A stretch of DNA of 64,000 nt, from NCBI RefSeq assembly GCF_019511445.1, contig NZ_JAEUAN010000003.1:186001-250000 (forward strand), written 5' to 3'. The notes beneath the pieces are model-generated. The model was given only the letters and a program-made list of their open reading frames with translations. It did not search any database and was not told where the DNA came from. Positions 1 to 10,127 of this stretch are shown here, one piece after another. The first letter of the stretch is position 1. Every line of letters begins with the position of its first letter. This DNA is from Aliirhizobium wenxiniae (GTDB taxonomy: Bacteria; Pseudomonadota; Alphaproteobacteria; Rhizobiales; Rhizobiaceae). The translations under genes were made by a program, and so were the position numbers.

Positions 1-2493
1 GTTGAGCGAAGCCCAGGTCGTGCCCTCTTCGAAGACGAAGGGAACGACGCCCATGCCGACCAGGTTCGAGCGATGGATACGCTCGAAGGACTGCGCGATG
101 ACGGCCTTGACGCCGAGCAGGTTGGTGCCCTTGGCAGCCCAGTCGCGCGATGAACCGTTGCCATATTCGACGCCGGCGAAGATGACGAGCGGAACGCCCT
201 CTTCCTTGTATTTCATCGCAGCGTCATAGATCGACATCTCCTCCTTCGACGGATAGTGGATGGTGTAGCCACCTTCCTTGCCGTTCGGGCCGAGCATGTG
301 GTTGCGGATGCGGATATTGGCAAACGTGCCGCGCATCATCACTTCGTGATTGCCGCGACGCGTGCCGTACTGGTTGAAGTCGGCAACCGCCACGCCGTTT
401 TCGGTGAGATAGGCACCGGCCGGCGAGGACGCCTTGATCGAACCGGCCGGGGAAATGTGGTCGGTTGTGATCTTGTCGCCGAAGAGACCAAGCACGCGAG
501 CGCCCTTGATATCCTTCAGGCCCGAGCCCTTTTTGCCCATGCCGACGAAATAGGGCGGGTTCTGCACATAGGTCGATTTGTCGTCCCAGGCATAGGTCTC
601 GCCATCCGGGATCTGCACCGCCTGCCAGTTTTCATCGCCCTTGAACACGTCCGCATATTTGCTCTCGAACAGTTCGCGGGTGACGTATTTGGCGATGAAT
701 TCCTGCACTTCCGAAGAAGTCGGCCAGACATCCTTGAGGAAAACCGGCTGGCCATCGCTGCCGATGCCGAGCGGTTCGGTCGTCAGGTCCTTCTGCACCG
801 TGCCGGCCAGCGCATAAGCCACGACCAGCGGCGGAGACGCCAGATAATTGGCCTGCACATCCGGCGAGATACGGCCCTCGAAATTGCGGTTGCCCGAAAG
901 CACACCCGAAACGATCAATCCCTTGTCGTTGATCGTCTTGGAGATCGGCGGCGGCAACGGGCCGGAATTGCCGATGCAGGTGGTGCAGCCGAAACCGACA
1001 AGGTTGAAGCCGAGTGCATCGAGATCCGTCTGCAGGCCGGACTTGGCGAGATATTCGCCGACCACCTGAGATCCCGGTGCAAGCGAGGTCTTCACCCAAG
1101 GCGCAGTCTTCAGACCCTTGGCGACGGCATTGCGAGCCAGAAGACCGGCAGCGATCAGAACGGACGGGTTCGACGTGTTGGTGCAGGACGTGATCGCCGC
1201 AATCGCCACATCGCCATGGCCGAGATCGAAGTCCGTGCCTTCGACCGCATAACGGTTTTCAAGCTGGCCCGGCTTCTTGTAGTCGGTGTCCATCGAGCCG
1301 GCGAAACCGGAGGCGATGTTTTCCAGCGGAATGCGGCCTTCCGGACGCTTCGGGCCGGCCATCGACGGCACCACGTCACCGAGATCGAGTTCCAGCGTAT
1401 CGGTAAAGACAAGCTCGGAACCATCGGTGTCGCGCCACATCCCTTGAGCCTTCGAATAGGCTTCGACAAGCGCGATACGCTCCTTGGTGCGCCCGGACAT
1501 GTTGAGGTAGTTGACGGTTTCGGAATCGACCGGGAAGAAGCCGCAGGTCGCACCGTATTCCGGGCCCATATTGCCGATCGTAGCGCGGTCAGCGACCGGC
1601 ATATTGTCCATGCCCGGGCCGAAGAACTCGACGAATTTCGACACCACGCCCTTTTTGCGCAGCATCTGAACGACGGTCAGCACCAGGTCGGTCGCGGTGA
1701 CGCCCTCTTTCAGCTTTCCGGTCAGCTTGAAGCCGATCACTTCCGGCAGAAGCATCGAGACCGGCTGGCCGAGCATCGAGGCTTCCGCTTCGATACCGCC
1801 CACGCCCCAGCCGAGAACGCCGAGACCGTTGATCATCGTCGTATGACTGTCGGTACCGACGCAGGTGTCCGGATAGGCGGTAACTTCACCGTCTTCCTCG
1901 TTGGTCCAGACGGTCTGGCCGAGATATTCGAAATTCACCTGGTGGCAGATGCCCGTACCGGGCGGGACCACGCGAAAGTTCTTGAATGCCTGCTGTCCCC
2001 ATTTGAGGAAGCGGTAACGCTCGCCGTTGCGCTGGTATTCCAGCTCCACATTGCGGGCAAAGGCAGTCGGCGTACCGAACTCGTCGACGATCACCGAGTG
2101 GTCGATGACGAGATCGACGGGAACCAGCGGATTGATCTTTTCCGGATCGCCGCCGAGCGATTTGATACCGTCACGCATGGCGGCAAGGTCGACCACCGCC
2201 GGAACGCCGGTAAAGTCCTGCATCAGAACGCGCGCCGGGCGATAGGCGATCTCCGCCTCGGTCAGGCCCTTGTTGTTCAGCCATTCGGCAACGGAAAGGA
2301 TTTGCTCCTTGGTAACGGACTGGCCGTCCTCGAAGCGCAGCAGGTTTTCGAGCAGCACCTTCATCGAGAAGGGCAGTTTGGAAACACCTGTCAGGCCGTT
2401 CGCTTCGGCCTTGGGCAGGCTGTAATACACGTAGTCCTTACCGCCTACGGTAAGGACGGAGCGACATTGGAAGCTATCGATAGATTTGGTCAC
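1..2493 (-). CDS. acnA: Aconitate hydratase A, 3'-truncated by window edge
   Basis: Aconitase A interconverts citrate and isocitrate in the TCA cycle, in the cytoplasm, using a [4Fe-4S] cluster. The gene reads leftward and is cut by the left edge: 831 codons are present and about 65 of the family's usual ~896 are missing. I place the start at the GTG at 2493-2491, which gives [14 protein letters not shown], the expected N terminus. The cluster-ligand motif [12 protein letters not shown] is read from about 1005 to 961. A long open frame on the opposite strand over the whole gene is a base-composition artefact. The 272-bp gap to the divergent ccmA should carry both promoters. Confidence 0.97.
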   Translation of the reverse strand, partial: MTKSIDSFQCRSVLTVGGKDYVYYSLPKAEANGLTGVSKLPFSMKVLLENLLRFEDGQSVTKEQILSVAEWLNNKGLTEAEIAYRPARVLMQDFTGVPAVVDLAAMRDGIKSLGGDPEKINPLVPVDLVIDHSVIVDEFGTPTAFARNVELEYQRNGERYRFLKWGQQAFKNFRVVPPGTGICHQVNFEYLGQTVWTNEEDGEVTAYPDTCVGTDSHTTMINGLGVLGWGVGGIEAEASMLGQPVSMLLPEVIGFKLTGKLKEGVTATDLVLTVVQMLRKKGVVSKFVEFFGPGMDNMPVADRATIGNMGPEYGATCGFFPVDSETVNYLNMSGRTKERIALVEAYSKAQGMWRDTDGSELVFTDTLELDLGDVVPSMAGPKRPEGRIPLENIASGFAGSMDTDYKKPGQLENRYAVEGTDFDLGHGDVAIAAITSCTNTSNPSVLIAAGLLARNAVAKGLKTAPWVKTSLAPGSQVVGEYLAKSGLQTDLDALGFNLVGFGCTTCIGNSGPLPPPISKTINDKGLIVSGVLSGNRNFEGRISPDVQANYLASPPLVVAYALAGTVQKDLTTEPLGIGSDGQPVFLKDVWPTSSEVQEFIAKYVTRELFESKYADVFKGDENWQAVQIPDGETYAWDDKSTYVQNPPYFVGMGKKGSGLKDIKGARVLGLFGDKITTDHISPAGSIKASSPAGAYLTENGVAVADFNQYGTRRGNHEVMMRGTFANIRIRNHMLGPNGKEGGYTIHYPSKEEMSIYDAAMKYKEEGVPLVIFAGVEYGNGSSRDWAAKGTNLLGVKAVIAQSFERIHRSNLVGMGVVPFVFEEGTTWASLN

Positions 2494-2765
2494 GGAAAAT
2501 AACCCCGCTGATATCAAGAGCCAACACGCGCGTGCGGACGCCTATGCATAAGAAATGCACTATAGGATGCGGGTGCGGCCATTTCCGCTGTCCGCACGAG
2601 AAGATTTATGGTCTTCAGGTCCGGCGACAGATGGAACTCACGCCGACCGCTGGCGTGGTTGCTATGTATATAGATAGTTTCTAAGAACCTTCCAGACACT
2701 TTGTCGCAGCGTGCGAAAGATTTTTTTAGCGCTAGATGACTGAGAACTTAAACAAGGTTTCCGGG

Positions 2766-3407
2766 ATGCGGCTGACGGCCGAAAATTTGAGCGCCAGACG
2801 CGGCGAAGACCTGATTTTCAAGGACATTTCCTTCTCTCTCGAAGGCGGCCAAAGTCTTGTCCTGACGGGGAAAAACGGCTCTGGAAAATCGACGCTGCTG
2901 CGCACCGTGGCAGGTCTGCTGCGCCCCGAAAGCGGTCGGGTGATCTGGGAGCAGGAAGGCTCCGAAGCAGGTATGCGCGCTGCCGAAGCCTGCCACTATC
3001 TCGGCCATCGCAATGCGATGAAACCCGATTTGACGGTGCAAGAGAACCTCAATTTCTGGAAGGTTTTCTGCGGCAATGACGAACCAGGCATAGCGGCGGT
3101 TGCCGAAGCTGCCTGGGAGGTCGGCTTGCCGGATCTTCTGCATTTGCCTTTCGGATATCTGTCGGCCGGACAGCAACGTCGTATCGCCTTCGCCAAACTC
3201 CTGGTTGCCGATCGCCGAATTTGGATTCTGGATGAGCCGACGGTAGCGCTCGACACCGGCGCGGAAGAGGTCCTTATACAGTTGATGAACCGGCATCTCG
3301 TTATGGGCGGTATCGTCATTACCGCCACTCATCAGCCATTGGCACTGGAGAATGCACAGGAATTGCGGATGACGGGGTTTGCCGGGGTGATGGAGGAGAT
3401 GTGGTGA
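2766..3407 (+). CDS. ccmA: Heme exporter ATP-binding protein CcmA
   Basis: CcmA is the cytoplasmic ATPase of the CcmABCD complex that releases holo-CcmE during cytochrome c maturation. Counted from the upstream in-frame ATG at 2736, Walker A GKNGSGKS is at residues 45-52, the signature LSAGQ at 142-146 and Walker B IWILDEP at 162-168. I prefer the internal ATG at 2766 (MRLTAENL, 213 aa) because an AAGG ribosome site lies about 8 bases before it, while the ATG at 2736 has none. It is the first gene of a rightward ccmABCD-ccmG cluster and is separated from ccmB by a palindromic repeat. Confidence 0.93.
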   Translation: MRLTAENLSARRGEDLIFKDISFSLEGGQSLVLTGKNGSGKSTLLRTVAGLLRPESGRVIWEQEGSEAGMRAAEACHYLGHRNAMKPDLTVQENLNFWKVFCGNDEPGIAAVAEAAWEVGLPDLLHLPFGYLSAGQQRRIAFAKLLVADRRIWILDEPTVALDTGAEEVLIQLMNRHLVMGGIVITATHQPLALENAQELRMTGFAGVMEEMW

Positions 3408-3430
3408 CCCATTATCGTCTCGCCCAGTCA

Positions 3431-3603
3431 GCCCCCCTCTGCCCTGCCGGGCATCTCCCCCACAAGGGGGGAGATCAGCTGGGCGCACGCTCCTCAGACC
3501 ACATTCGCCGCCCCACAAAGCACATCCTTTTTGGAGGATCGAAGGTCAGGCCTCTTGTGATCTCCTCCCCTGTGGGGGAGATGTCCGGCAGGACAGAGGG
3601 GGG
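3431..3603. repeat. RIME-like palindromic intergenic element
   Basis: Two near-identical arms of about 45 bases lie in inverted orientation at 3432-3475 and 3559-3603, both rich in the segments CCCCCCTCTG, CTGCCGG and CATCTCCCCC, around about 85 bases of unrelated sequence. Each arm also folds on itself through CCCCC/GGGGG runs. It fills most of the ccmA-ccmB gap, so it is probably transcribed as a large hairpin inside the operon. The same arms recur within ftsY and, mixed with other modules, near 25.8 and 46.4 kb. Elements of this kind are known in rhizobia as RIME or mosaic palindromes; assignment to a named subfamily is inference. Confidence 0.8.
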
Positions 3604-3669
3604 TAACTCAGCGCACCAGGGCAGCAGCCCGGCACCCATCGCAGGCAGCCACATTCGAAAGTCCACCCA

Positions 3670-4329
3670 ATGACCGCCCTCCTCCTCCGCGACCTGAAAC
3701 TCTCGGTCCGCGCCGGCGGTGGCGCGTTGATCGGCGTCCTCTTCTTCATGACAGTCGTCGCCGTCATCCCCTTCGGCGTTGGCCCCGATCTCAATCTCCT
3801 CTCCCGCATCGGCCCCGCAATCGTCTGGATCGGCGCACTTCTTTCCGCGCTCCTCGGCCTCGACCGCATGTTCCAGACCGATCGCGAGGATGGCTCGCTC
3901 GATCTGATCCTGATGCAGGAACACCCGCTGGCGCTGACCGTGCTCATCAAATGCCTCGCCCACTGGCTCGGCAACGGCCTGCCGCTGGTCATCGCCTCGC
4001 CGCTACTCGGCCTGTTCATGAACATGAGCGAAGTTGCGATCGGCGCGACCATGCTGACCCTTCTGGTCGGCACTCCGGCGCTCACCTTTATCGGCGCAGT
4101 GGGTGCGGCCGTTGCCGTCGCCCTTCCCCGCGGCGGCCTGCTGGTTTCGATCCTCGTTCTGCCGCTGGCGATCCCAGTCCTGATCTTCGGGGTCAGCGCA
4201 TCCTATGCCGCCGTTGAAGATCCCGCCCCCTTCATGCCGCCTTTTCTGATATTGGTGGCCATCACGATGTTTTTTGCAGTGATCGGTCCTATCGGTGCCG
4301 CACTTGCTTTGCGAAACACGGCTGATTGA
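3670..4329 (+). CDS. ccmB: Heme exporter permease CcmB
   Basis: CcmB is an inner-membrane subunit that pairs with CcmA and CcmC in cytochrome c biogenesis. The 219-residue product has the family's usual length (about 220) and about six hydrophobic membrane segments, starting with a stretch near residues 20-40. The N terminus MTALLLRDLKLSVRAGGGAL is typical of the family. ATG at 3670 follows the palindromic repeat, and ccmC starts 43 bases after its stop. Confidence 0.93.
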   Translation: MTALLLRDLKLSVRAGGGALIGVLFFMTVVAVIPFGVGPDLNLLSRIGPAIVWIGALLSALLGLDRMFQTDREDGSLDLILMQEHPLALTVLIKCLAHWLGNGLPLVIASPLLGLFMNMSEVAIGATMLTLLVGTPALTFIGAVGAAVAVALPRGGLLVSILVLPLAIPVLIFGVSASYAAVEDPAPFMPPFLILVAITMFFAVIGPIGAALALRNTAD

Positions 4330-4372
4330 TTAGAATCATTCTTGATCCCGCACTATCCGGTTAGAAAGTCCC

Positions 4373-5155
4373 ATGCCTGAAAGCCTCGCCATCACGAAAA
4401 TCTCCGATCTGGCCAACCCGACGCGGTTTCTGGGCCTGGCGGCGCGCATCCTGCCATGGATGGCGGGCATCACCGCGATCCTCTTCGCGATCGGCCTTTA
4501 TCTGACCTTTTCCAGCGAAGGCGATTACCAGCAGGGCATGACGGTGCGTATCATGTATGTGCATGTGCCGGCCGCCTGGCTGTCGATGATGTGCTATTCG
4601 GTCATGGCCATGTCGGCGATCGGCACGCTGGTCTGGCGCCATCCGCTGGCGGATGTTTCGCACAAGACCGCAGCCCCGCTCGGAGCCGCTTTCACCCTGA
4701 TCGCGCTCGCCACCGGCTCGCTCTGGGGCAAGCCGATGTGGGGCACATGGTGGGTCTGGGATGCCCGCCTCACCTCCGTCTTCGTCCTGTTCCTCATGTA
4801 TCTCGGCCTCATCGCACTCAACCGTGCGATGGATGATCCGGGCAAGGCCGCTCGCGTTTCCGCCGTGCTGATCCTCGTCGGTTTCGTCAACATCCCGATC
4901 ATCAAGTTTTCCGTCGACTGGTGGAACACGCTGCACCAGCCGGCCAGCGTCATCCGCTTGGATGGCCCGACCATCGACAAGGAATTCCTCTGGCCGCTTT
5001 TGATCATGGCCGTCGCCTTCACGCTGCTGTTCTTCACGCTGCATATCGCGGCAATGCGCAACGAAATCTGGCGTCGCCGTGTCTCCGCTCAGCGTCGCAT
5101 GGCCGCCCGCATGGCCGGCCATGCGCCCGTGAAGACATCGGCAAAGGAGGCGTAA
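4373..5155 (+). CDS. ccmC: Heme-handling protein CcmC
   Basis: CcmC presents heme to the chaperone CcmE on the periplasmic face of the inner membrane. The 260-residue protein has six membrane segments and the tryptophan-rich WWD motif WGTWWVWD at residues 123-130. Two external histidines expected to ligate heme are visible, H64 (in HVPAAWL) and H188 (in TLHQPAS). The tail is basic and cytoplasmic. The next gene, ccmD, begins one base after the ccmC stop codon, so translation is probably coupled. Confidence 0.96.
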   Translation: MPESLAITKISDLANPTRFLGLAARILPWMAGITAILFAIGLYLTFSSEGDYQQGMTVRIMYVHVPAAWLSMMCYSVMAMSAIGTLVWRHPLADVSHKTAAPLGAAFTLIALATGSLWGKPMWGTWWVWDARLTSVFVLFLMYLGLIALNRAMDDPGKAARVSAVLILVGFVNIPIIKFSVDWWNTLHQPASVIRLDGPTIDKEFLWPLLIMAVAFTLLFFTLHIAAMRNEIWRRRVSAQRRMAARMAGHAPVKTSAKEA

Positions 5156-5156
5156 A

Positions 5157-5336
5157 ATGAGCCACACATTCTACATCTCCGCATCCTATGCCGTCGCCGC
5201 CCTTGTCACGCTCTGTCTGATCTTCTGGGTCTGGCTCGATGGCCGCGCCCGCCAAAAGGAACTCGCAGAACTCGAAGCCTCCGGCATCCGTCGCCGCTCC
5301 GCCCGACCGGCCCCGACGGACGGAGCCGCGTCATGA
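5157..5336 (+). CDS. ccmD: Heme exporter small subunit CcmD
   Basis: CcmD is a small single-pass protein that helps CcmABC release holo-CcmE. This 59-residue frame runs from the ATG at 5157 to TGA at 5334-5336. It begins [19 protein letters not shown], has one membrane segment (about residues 8-28) and ends in a basic Arg/Ala-rich tail. It lies between ccmC (one-base gap) and ccmG (ATGA overlap), the usual place and size for ccmD. Sequence conservation in this family is low, so the call rests on position, size and topology. Confidence 0.9.
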   Translation: MSHTFYISASYAVAALVTLCLIFWVWLDGRARQKELAELEASGIRRRSARPAPTDGAAS

Positions 5337-5944
5337 CATTGGACACGGAAGAGACTGGTCTCAAGCCACAGCGAAACCGCGCCCGTTATGCGCTGGCGCT
5401 GATCCCGCTCATGGTTTTCGCAGGTTTTGCCGCTGTCGCCGGCAAGATGCTCTACGACCAGGACGTCAACGGGCTGGACGTTTCCGCTATCCCCTCGGCA
5501 CTGATCGGCAAAAAGGCTCCCTCGCTCAACCTGCCCCCATTGGAAGGCTCCAATACCGCAGCACTGACGGACGAGGCTCTCAAGGGAAAGCTGACGCTGG
5601 TCAACGTCTTCGCCTCATGGTGCGTACCCTGCCGGCAGGAACATCCGATCCTTTCGGAACTCGCCAAGGACAACCGGCTCAACATCGTCGGCATCAACTA
5701 CAAGGACCGCAACGACAACGCGCTGCGTTTCCTCGGCGAACTCGGCAATCCTTTCAACGCGATCGGCGTAGATCCGAATGGCAAGGCGGCGATCGACTGG
5801 GGCGTCTATGGAATTCCGGAAAGCTATCTGGTCGGCCCGGACGGCACGATCCTTTACAAGAAGGTCGGCCCGTTCGATGAGCGCAGCCTGACGCAGGATC
5901 TTCTGCCCGCCATCGAAAAAGCATCGGCGGCCGCTAAGAGCTGA
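5333..5944 (+). CDS. ccmG: Thiol:disulfide interchange protein CcmG/DsbE
   Basis: CcmG is a membrane-anchored periplasmic thioredoxin-fold reductase that keeps apocytochrome c heme-binding cysteines reduced. The 203-residue protein has an N-terminal anchor (about residues 18-38) and the redox motif WCVPC with cysteines at 97 and 100. The family signature [11 protein letters not shown], containing the cis-proline, follows later. It overlaps ccmD by four bases (ATGA) and ends three bases before the convergent diguanylate cyclase gene. The later maturation genes (ccmE, ccmF, ccmH, ccmI) are not in this window. Confidence 0.95.
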   Translation: MTLDTEETGLKPQRNRARYALALIPLMVFAGFAAVAGKMLYDQDVNGLDVSAIPSALIGKKAPSLNLPPLEGSNTAALTDEALKGKLTLVNVFASWCVPCRQEHPILSELAKDNRLNIVGINYKDRNDNALRFLGELGNPFNAIGVDPNGKAAIDWGVYGIPESYLVGPDGTILYKKVGPFDERSLTQDLLPAIEKASAAAKS

Positions 5945-5947
5945 GAC

Positions 5948-7129
5948 TTACGATACGATCCTGAGCGGCGGCGGCCCTTCCGTTGGCCGTTGCCCCTCGG
6001 AAACCACCCTGTTTCGGCCGGAATTCTTGGCGCTGTAGAGGCAGGCATCTGCACGAACGATTGCATCACGCACGAAGTGATCGCCGGGTGCGGTCATGGA
6101 AACGCCAAAACTTGCGGTGATCAACCCATCAACCCCATGCGCATGCCAGCTCATGGCCTCGAAGCCAAGCCGCGCCTGCTCCGCCCTCTGCACGGCCTCG
6201 GCAAGGCTTGCTCCCGGCAGGAATGCGACAAATTCCTCGCCGCCGAAGCGCGCAATGGCAACGCTTTTGAGGTTCGCCCTCAATATCTGCGCAAAGCCGA
6301 TAATGACGTGATCGCCTGCGGCATGGCCAAAGCGGTCGTTGACCTGCTTGAAATGGTCGATATCTCCGATGATCACGGCACCGGCGGGAAAATCGCCGCT
6401 TTTTGCTGTCGGAAGCGCCTGCTCGAAACCGCGTCGGTTGAGCAGCCCGGTAAGCGGATCGCGTTCCGCTGCATCACGATGGCCCGTGATGACATCTGAA
6501 ACGACAGAACCAAGCACCGTCAGCGCCATGATAAAGCCGACAATGCTAGCAGCCATCTGCATCAGGAAGGCATATTCGGACGACAGGAACTGGTCGAGCT
6601 CTTCAAAGCTGCCCGCAGACGTGGAAAGCAGGAGGGCGGTCACTCGAATGGCGGTCTCCAGAACCACCATTGACGCGATGATCACGAGCATTCGGTCGAT
6701 CGCCGACTTTGCAAATCGCCACACGGAAGCGATTGCGATGCCAAGCAGCACTGCCAGCGATGAATCGCCGATTGCGAGCTGCGATCTCAGATCCTCTTGT
6801 ACAAGAATAAACCAGCAGACGACCGCGAAGGCTGCCAGGGTGAAAAGCAGCCGTGGCAGCAGCAATGTCGGGCGCCGGAACCTGACAAGCATGGCGTGGC
6901 CATAAAGAAAAAAGGCGGCGTAGAAAAACACGTTCGAAAGAACGGCCTGCGCAGGCAAAGGCAGAGCATAGGCAAGGATCGGAAAAGCAAAGCCGAGCGC
7001 CGCCGAGATATAACCCAGCCCCCAGTACCGCGCCGAGCCGTCGGACCATCGGTCGGCGATCAGGAAAATACTGCCGAAAACCAGAAAAATAAAAGGTAGG
7101 AGATAGGCGAAATTATCGGTCTGTTCCAT
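5948..7129 (-). CDS. Membrane-bound diguanylate cyclase (GGDEF)
   Basis: This protein should make cyclic di-GMP from two GTP. The first ~215 of 393 residues contain about six or seven membrane segments, followed by a GGDEF domain (about 220-385). The active-site motif is GGEEF at 296-300, with DPLTGLLNRRGF at the domain start. The position of an inhibitory RxxD site (287-290) reads LKSV, so feedback inhibition by that site is unlikely. No EAL domain is present. The gene is convergent with ccmG. The sensed signal is unknown; the membrane part matches no sensor domain I can name. Confidence 0.9.
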   Translation of the reverse strand: MEQTDNFAYLLPFIFLVFGSIFLIADRWSDGSARYWGLGYISAALGFAFPILAYALPLPAQAVLSNVFFYAAFFLYGHAMLVRFRRPTLLLPRLLFTLAAFAVVCWFILVQEDLRSQLAIGDSSLAVLLGIAIASVWRFAKSAIDRMLVIIASMVVLETAIRVTALLLSTSAGSFEELDQFLSSEYAFLMQMAASIVGFIMALTVLGSVVSDVITGHRDAAERDPLTGLLNRRGFEQALPTAKSGDFPAGAVIIGDIDHFKQVNDRFGHAAGDHVIIGFAQILRANLKSVAIARFGGEEFVAFLPGASLAEAVQRAEQARLGFEAMSWHAHGVDGLITASFGVSMTAPGDHFVRDAIVRADACLYSAKNSGRNRVVSEGQRPTEGPPPLRIVS

Positions 7130-7241
7130 TTGACCCTGTGCAGAAAGCCTTCATGCATCCTGTCGGTAATGAACAAGCCCTAGGCCCAGAACGTTAACAT
7201 TTCAACGATAGACAGTCGCCAAAAGCCACCTCTGCACAGGT

Positions 7242-7829
7242 TCAACCGATGGCGCCCTGCCATGCCCTGATCGCATCGATGGGCCAGATGAGCATGATGA
7301 CGTTGAGTGTGAGATTGTCGCGGATCAGCCAGCCGGTGAAAAGCTCGAAGACGATTGCGACCGTGACGGTCAACCAGACAGGCATGCGGGACGCGAACAA
7401 AAAACCGAGCGTCATGAACACCGTGTCCATCGCCGAATTCAGAATACTGTCACCCGAATAACCGAGCGCCATCGTCGCATTGCGATAACGATCGATGATG
7501 AGCGGCGAATTTTCCGCGATCTCCCATGCCGCTTCGATGAAAACCGCAAACGTCAAGCGTTCGGACATCGACCGGCGGCGCAGGAGCAACCAGCCGAACG
7601 CATAAAACAGAAAGCCGTGAATGATATGCGACGGCGTGTACCAGTCCGCCAGATGCTGCGAGTTGCCCGGCGAGTTCACGCCCGGCTCGAACAGTTTCAC
7701 ATAACCGCATTCGCAGATCGGCACGCGGCCCATGAAATAGAGAATGGTGATCTGCAGCAGAAACAGGACGAGTGCCGCCATCAGCCAGCGGCGGGAGAAA
7801 TCGCCGGTTTCGGGCGAAAGTGTCGTCAC
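7242..7829 (-). CDS. DUF2585 family membrane protein
   Basis: A 195-residue inner-membrane protein with four or five hydrophobic segments, matching the DUF2585/UPF0314 family found mainly in rhizobia and relatives. Conserved-looking stretches include [14 protein letters not shown] and [20 protein letters not shown], whose polar residues within membrane segments suggest a catalytic or binding role. The start is a GTG at 7829-7827 that overlaps the yciB stop codon (GTGA), so the two genes are translationally coupled. The function is unknown; co-transcription with yciB hints at a cell-envelope role, which is inference. Confidence 0.85.
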   Translation of the reverse strand: MTTLSPETGDFSRRWLMAALVLFLLQITILYFMGRVPICECGYVKLFEPGVNSPGNSQHLADWYTPSHIIHGFLFYAFGWLLLRRRSMSERLTFAVFIEAAWEIAENSPLIIDRYRNATMALGYSGDSILNSAMDTVFMTLGFLFASRMPVWLTVTVAIVFELFTGWLIRDNLTLNVIMLIWPIDAIRAWQGAIG

Positions 7830-8479
7830 TTCTCACCTTCCGCGGCAACGGCGTCCTGCACGGTATGGCGCATGATCAGCGGCATCTGCGCGAGCGTGAA
7901 CAGGATGGTGATCGGCATCGTGCCCCAAACCTTGAAATTAACCCAGGCTTCGTCCGAGAAATTGCGCCAGACGAATTCGTTGAGCAACGCGAGGAACAGG
8001 AAGAATATGCCCCAGCGCAGCGTCAGCTTCCGCCAGCCTTCCGCATCCAGATTGAAAGCGGCGTTGAAGACATAGCCGAGCAACGATTTGCCGAAGAAGA
8101 GGCCGCCGAGCAGCACCACGCCGAACAGCGTGTTGACGATCGTCGGCTTCATCTTGATGAAGGTCTCATCCTGCAACCAGATCGACAACCCGCCAAACAC
8201 CATGACGACCACGCCCGAAACGAAGGGCATGACAGGCAGATGCTTGAAGACGATCTTGGAGATGACAAGCGAGATCACGGTCGCGACCATGAACAGCGCG
8301 GTCGCGATCAACAGCGGCCCGCCGATGGCGGACAAGGCTGGAAACTTGCCGACCAGCCATTCGCCGCGCAGGTTACCGAAGAAGAAGACCAGCAAGGGCC
8401 CCAGTTCCAGCGCCATTTTCAGACCCGGCTTCTGCTTCTCTTCCTTGGTCGGCTCAATATCGCTTTCGATCGTCTGCAT
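7826..8479 (-). CDS. yciB: Inner membrane-spanning protein YciB (septation protein A)
   Basis: YciB/IspZ is a polytopic inner-membrane protein linked to septation and envelope integrity in enterobacteria. I choose the ATG at 8479 (217 aa, [10 protein letters not shown]); a TTG three codons upstream is the alternative. The family motif [11 protein letters not shown] is near the N terminus, and five or so membrane segments follow, with [16 protein letters not shown] near the C terminus. The gene overlaps the DUF2585 gene by four bases and follows ftsY and mtaB in the same direction, 54 bases after the ftsY stop. Confidence 0.92.
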   Translation of the reverse strand: MQTIESDIEPTKEEKQKPGLKMALELGPLLVFFFGNLRGEWLVGKFPALSAIGGPLLIATALFMVATVISLVISKIVFKHLPVMPFVSGVVVMVFGGLSIWLQDETFIKMKPTIVNTLFGVVLLGGLFFGKSLLGYVFNAAFNLDAEGWRKLTLRWGIFFLFLALLNEFVWRNFSDEAWVNFKVWGTMPITILFTLAQMPLIMRHTVQDAVAAEGEK

Positions 8480-8533
8480 GGGACCCAACTTAGATTCTAT
8501 GGTTGTGCGGAGCCAAATAGCTTTTCTGTGTCA

Positions 8534-10108
8534 TCAATGCGGCGCAGGCGTAAGCCCCGCAATCGCTTCGGCAAAATCCTTCGCCTCGAACGGTTCGAGA
8601 TCGTCGACACCCTCACCGACGCCGATGAAATAAACCGGCAGCCTGTGCTTGGCAGCGATCGCGACGAGAATGCCGCCCCGTGCGGTGCCGTCGAGCTTGG
8701 TCATGATCAGACCGCTGACGCCGGCGACATTGCGGAAAATCTCGACCTGGTTCATCGCATTCTGCCCGGTCGTCGCATCGAGCGTCTGCAACACGGTATG
8801 CGGTGCATCCGGATCGAGCTTGTTGAGGACACGGACGATCTTTTCCAGCTCCGCCATCAGCTCGGCCTTGTTCTGCAACCGGCCGGCGGTGTCGATGATC
8901 AAGACGTCGGACTTCTTTTCCTTCGCCTGCACATAGGCGTCATAGGCAAGACCCGCCGCATCGGCGCCGAGCTTGGTGCCGATAAATTCCGAATTGGTGC
9001 GATCGGCCCAGATCTTCAGCTGCTCGATCGCCGCGGCACGGAACGTATCGCCGGCTGCGAGCATCACCTTCAGGCCCGAGCCCGAGAGTTTTGCCGCCAG
9101 CTTGCCGATCGTCGTCGTCTTGCCGGTGCCGTTGACGCCAACCACGAGAATGACATGCGGCTTGTGATTGAGATCGAGCTGCAGCGGTTTTGCCACCGGC
9201 GCCAGAACCTTGGTGATTTCAGCCGACATGATGCGCGACACATCCTCGCCGGTCACATCCTTACCGTAACGCTCTGACGACAAAGTGCCGGTGATCCGCA
9301 TCGCCGTCTCGACACCGAGATCGGCCTGGATCAACAGGTCTTCAAGGTCTTCCAGCGTCTCGTCATCCAGCTTGCGCTTGGTAAAGAGAGCAGCGATCTG
9401 GCCGGTCAGCTGCGACGATGTGCGGGCAAGCCCGGCACGCAGGCGCTGGAACCATGTGAGCTTGAGCGGCGGCACGACGGCGACCACTTCGGGCTCGGCC
9501 TTGGAGGTGGAGAAGCCCTTGGGGAGGACATGCGGTGCGGCTTCCGTCGCTTCGGTGGCATCGCCCCCCTCTGTCCTGCCGGACATCTCTCCCACAGGGG
9601 GGGAGATCGGCTGGGGGCTTACCGCCTGCTCCATATCTACCGTCGAGCTTTCAGAAACCACTTCATTTTCGGAAAGCTCGACGCCCGTGACCGGAATGTC
9701 CTCACCTTCAGCACTGTCACCAGATGCATCCGGCAACGGCGCATCCGTAATCTCCCCCCCTGTAGGAGAGATGCCCGGCAGGGCAGAGGGGGGTGTTTTC
9801 GCGGAAACGTCACTACCGGTCTCCGCCGCAGCCTCGGCTTCCAACAGCGACAAAGGCACGACACCGAGATCCGATGTCTCCTCAGGCCCGGCAAGAACTG
9901 CAACCGCATCATCATCCTTCGCGACATCGCTCGAAGGACCACCGGCAGTCTCGACCTCGGTCGGCGCAACCGGATCGACCGGCGTGACCGGCAACTCTTC
10001 GACGGCAACGGTGCCCGCTGCGGGCGAATGGTCTTCGACGGGCTTCTCGACAGGCTTTTCAACCGGTTTGTCGCCGAAGGTGAAGACGCGTTTTAGGAAA
10101 CTTGCCAT
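8534..10108 (-). CDS. ftsY: Signal recognition particle receptor FtsY
   Basis: FtsY is the membrane-associated SRP receptor GTPase that takes ribosome-nascent chain complexes from Ffh. Of 524 residues, about 1-215 are a variable acidic A domain and 216-524 the conserved NG domain. The P-loop GVNGTGKT is at 324-331, DTAGRL at 406-411 and TKLDG at 470-474. The A domain contains an in-frame copy of the palindromic repeat: residues 106-122 (PPSALPGISPTGGEITD) and 165-183 (ending GEMSGRTEGG) are translations of its two arms. Ffh, its partner, is encoded at 15469. The gene is 19 bases downstream of mtaB. Confidence 0.97.
   Translation of the reverse strand: MASFLKRVFTFGDKPVEKPVEKPVEDHSPAAGTVAVEELPVTPVDPVAPTEVETAGGPSSDVAKDDDAVAVLAGPEETSDLGVVPLSLLEAEAAAETGSDVSAKTPPSALPGISPTGGEITDAPLPDASGDSAEGEDIPVTGVELSENEVVSESSTVDMEQAVSPQPISPPVGEMSGRTEGGDATEATEAAPHVLPKGFSTSKAEPEVVAVVPPLKLTWFQRLRAGLARTSSQLTGQIAALFTKRKLDDETLEDLEDLLIQADLGVETAMRITGTLSSERYGKDVTGEDVSRIMSAEITKVLAPVAKPLQLDLNHKPHVILVVGVNGTGKTTTIGKLAAKLSGSGLKVMLAAGDTFRAAAIEQLKIWADRTNSEFIGTKLGADAAGLAYDAYVQAKEKKSDVLIIDTAGRLQNKAELMAELEKIVRVLNKLDPDAPHTVLQTLDATTGQNAMNQVEIFRNVAGVSGLIMTKLDGTARGGILVAIAAKHRLPVYFIGVGEGVDDLEPFEAKDFAEAIAGLTPAPH
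9564..9793. repeat. RIME-like palindrome inside the ftsY coding frame
   Basis: The two arms at 9564-9612 and 9750-9793 are inverted copies of each other and of the element at 3431-3603; they share CCCCCCTCTG, CTGCCGG and the CCCAC..GGGGG hairpin. The element lies entirely within ftsY without breaking the frame and encodes Pro/Gly-rich peptides on either side of about 42 acidic residues. This resembles the palindromic elements of Rickettsia that persist inside reading frames. That it arrived by insertion, rather than by conversion between copies, is inference. Confidence 0.8.
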
Positions 10109-10127
10109 TACTTACAATCCGTTTCGC

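Noticed and set aside
256..2502. A 748-codon open frame on the plus strand
   Set aside because: It is antisense to acnA throughout; the minus-strand frame carries clear aconitase motifs, and the plus-strand product is His/Arg-rich with no family resemblance. High GC leaves such mirror frames open.
2514..2699. A 61-codon minus-strand frame in the acnA-ccmA gap
   Set aside because: It has no convincing ribosome site or similarity, and it occupies the region expected to hold the acnA promoter.
3431..3603. Repeat arms considered as a CRISPR array
   Set aside because: There are only two arms, in inverted orientation, without regular spacers, and no cas genes are in the window.
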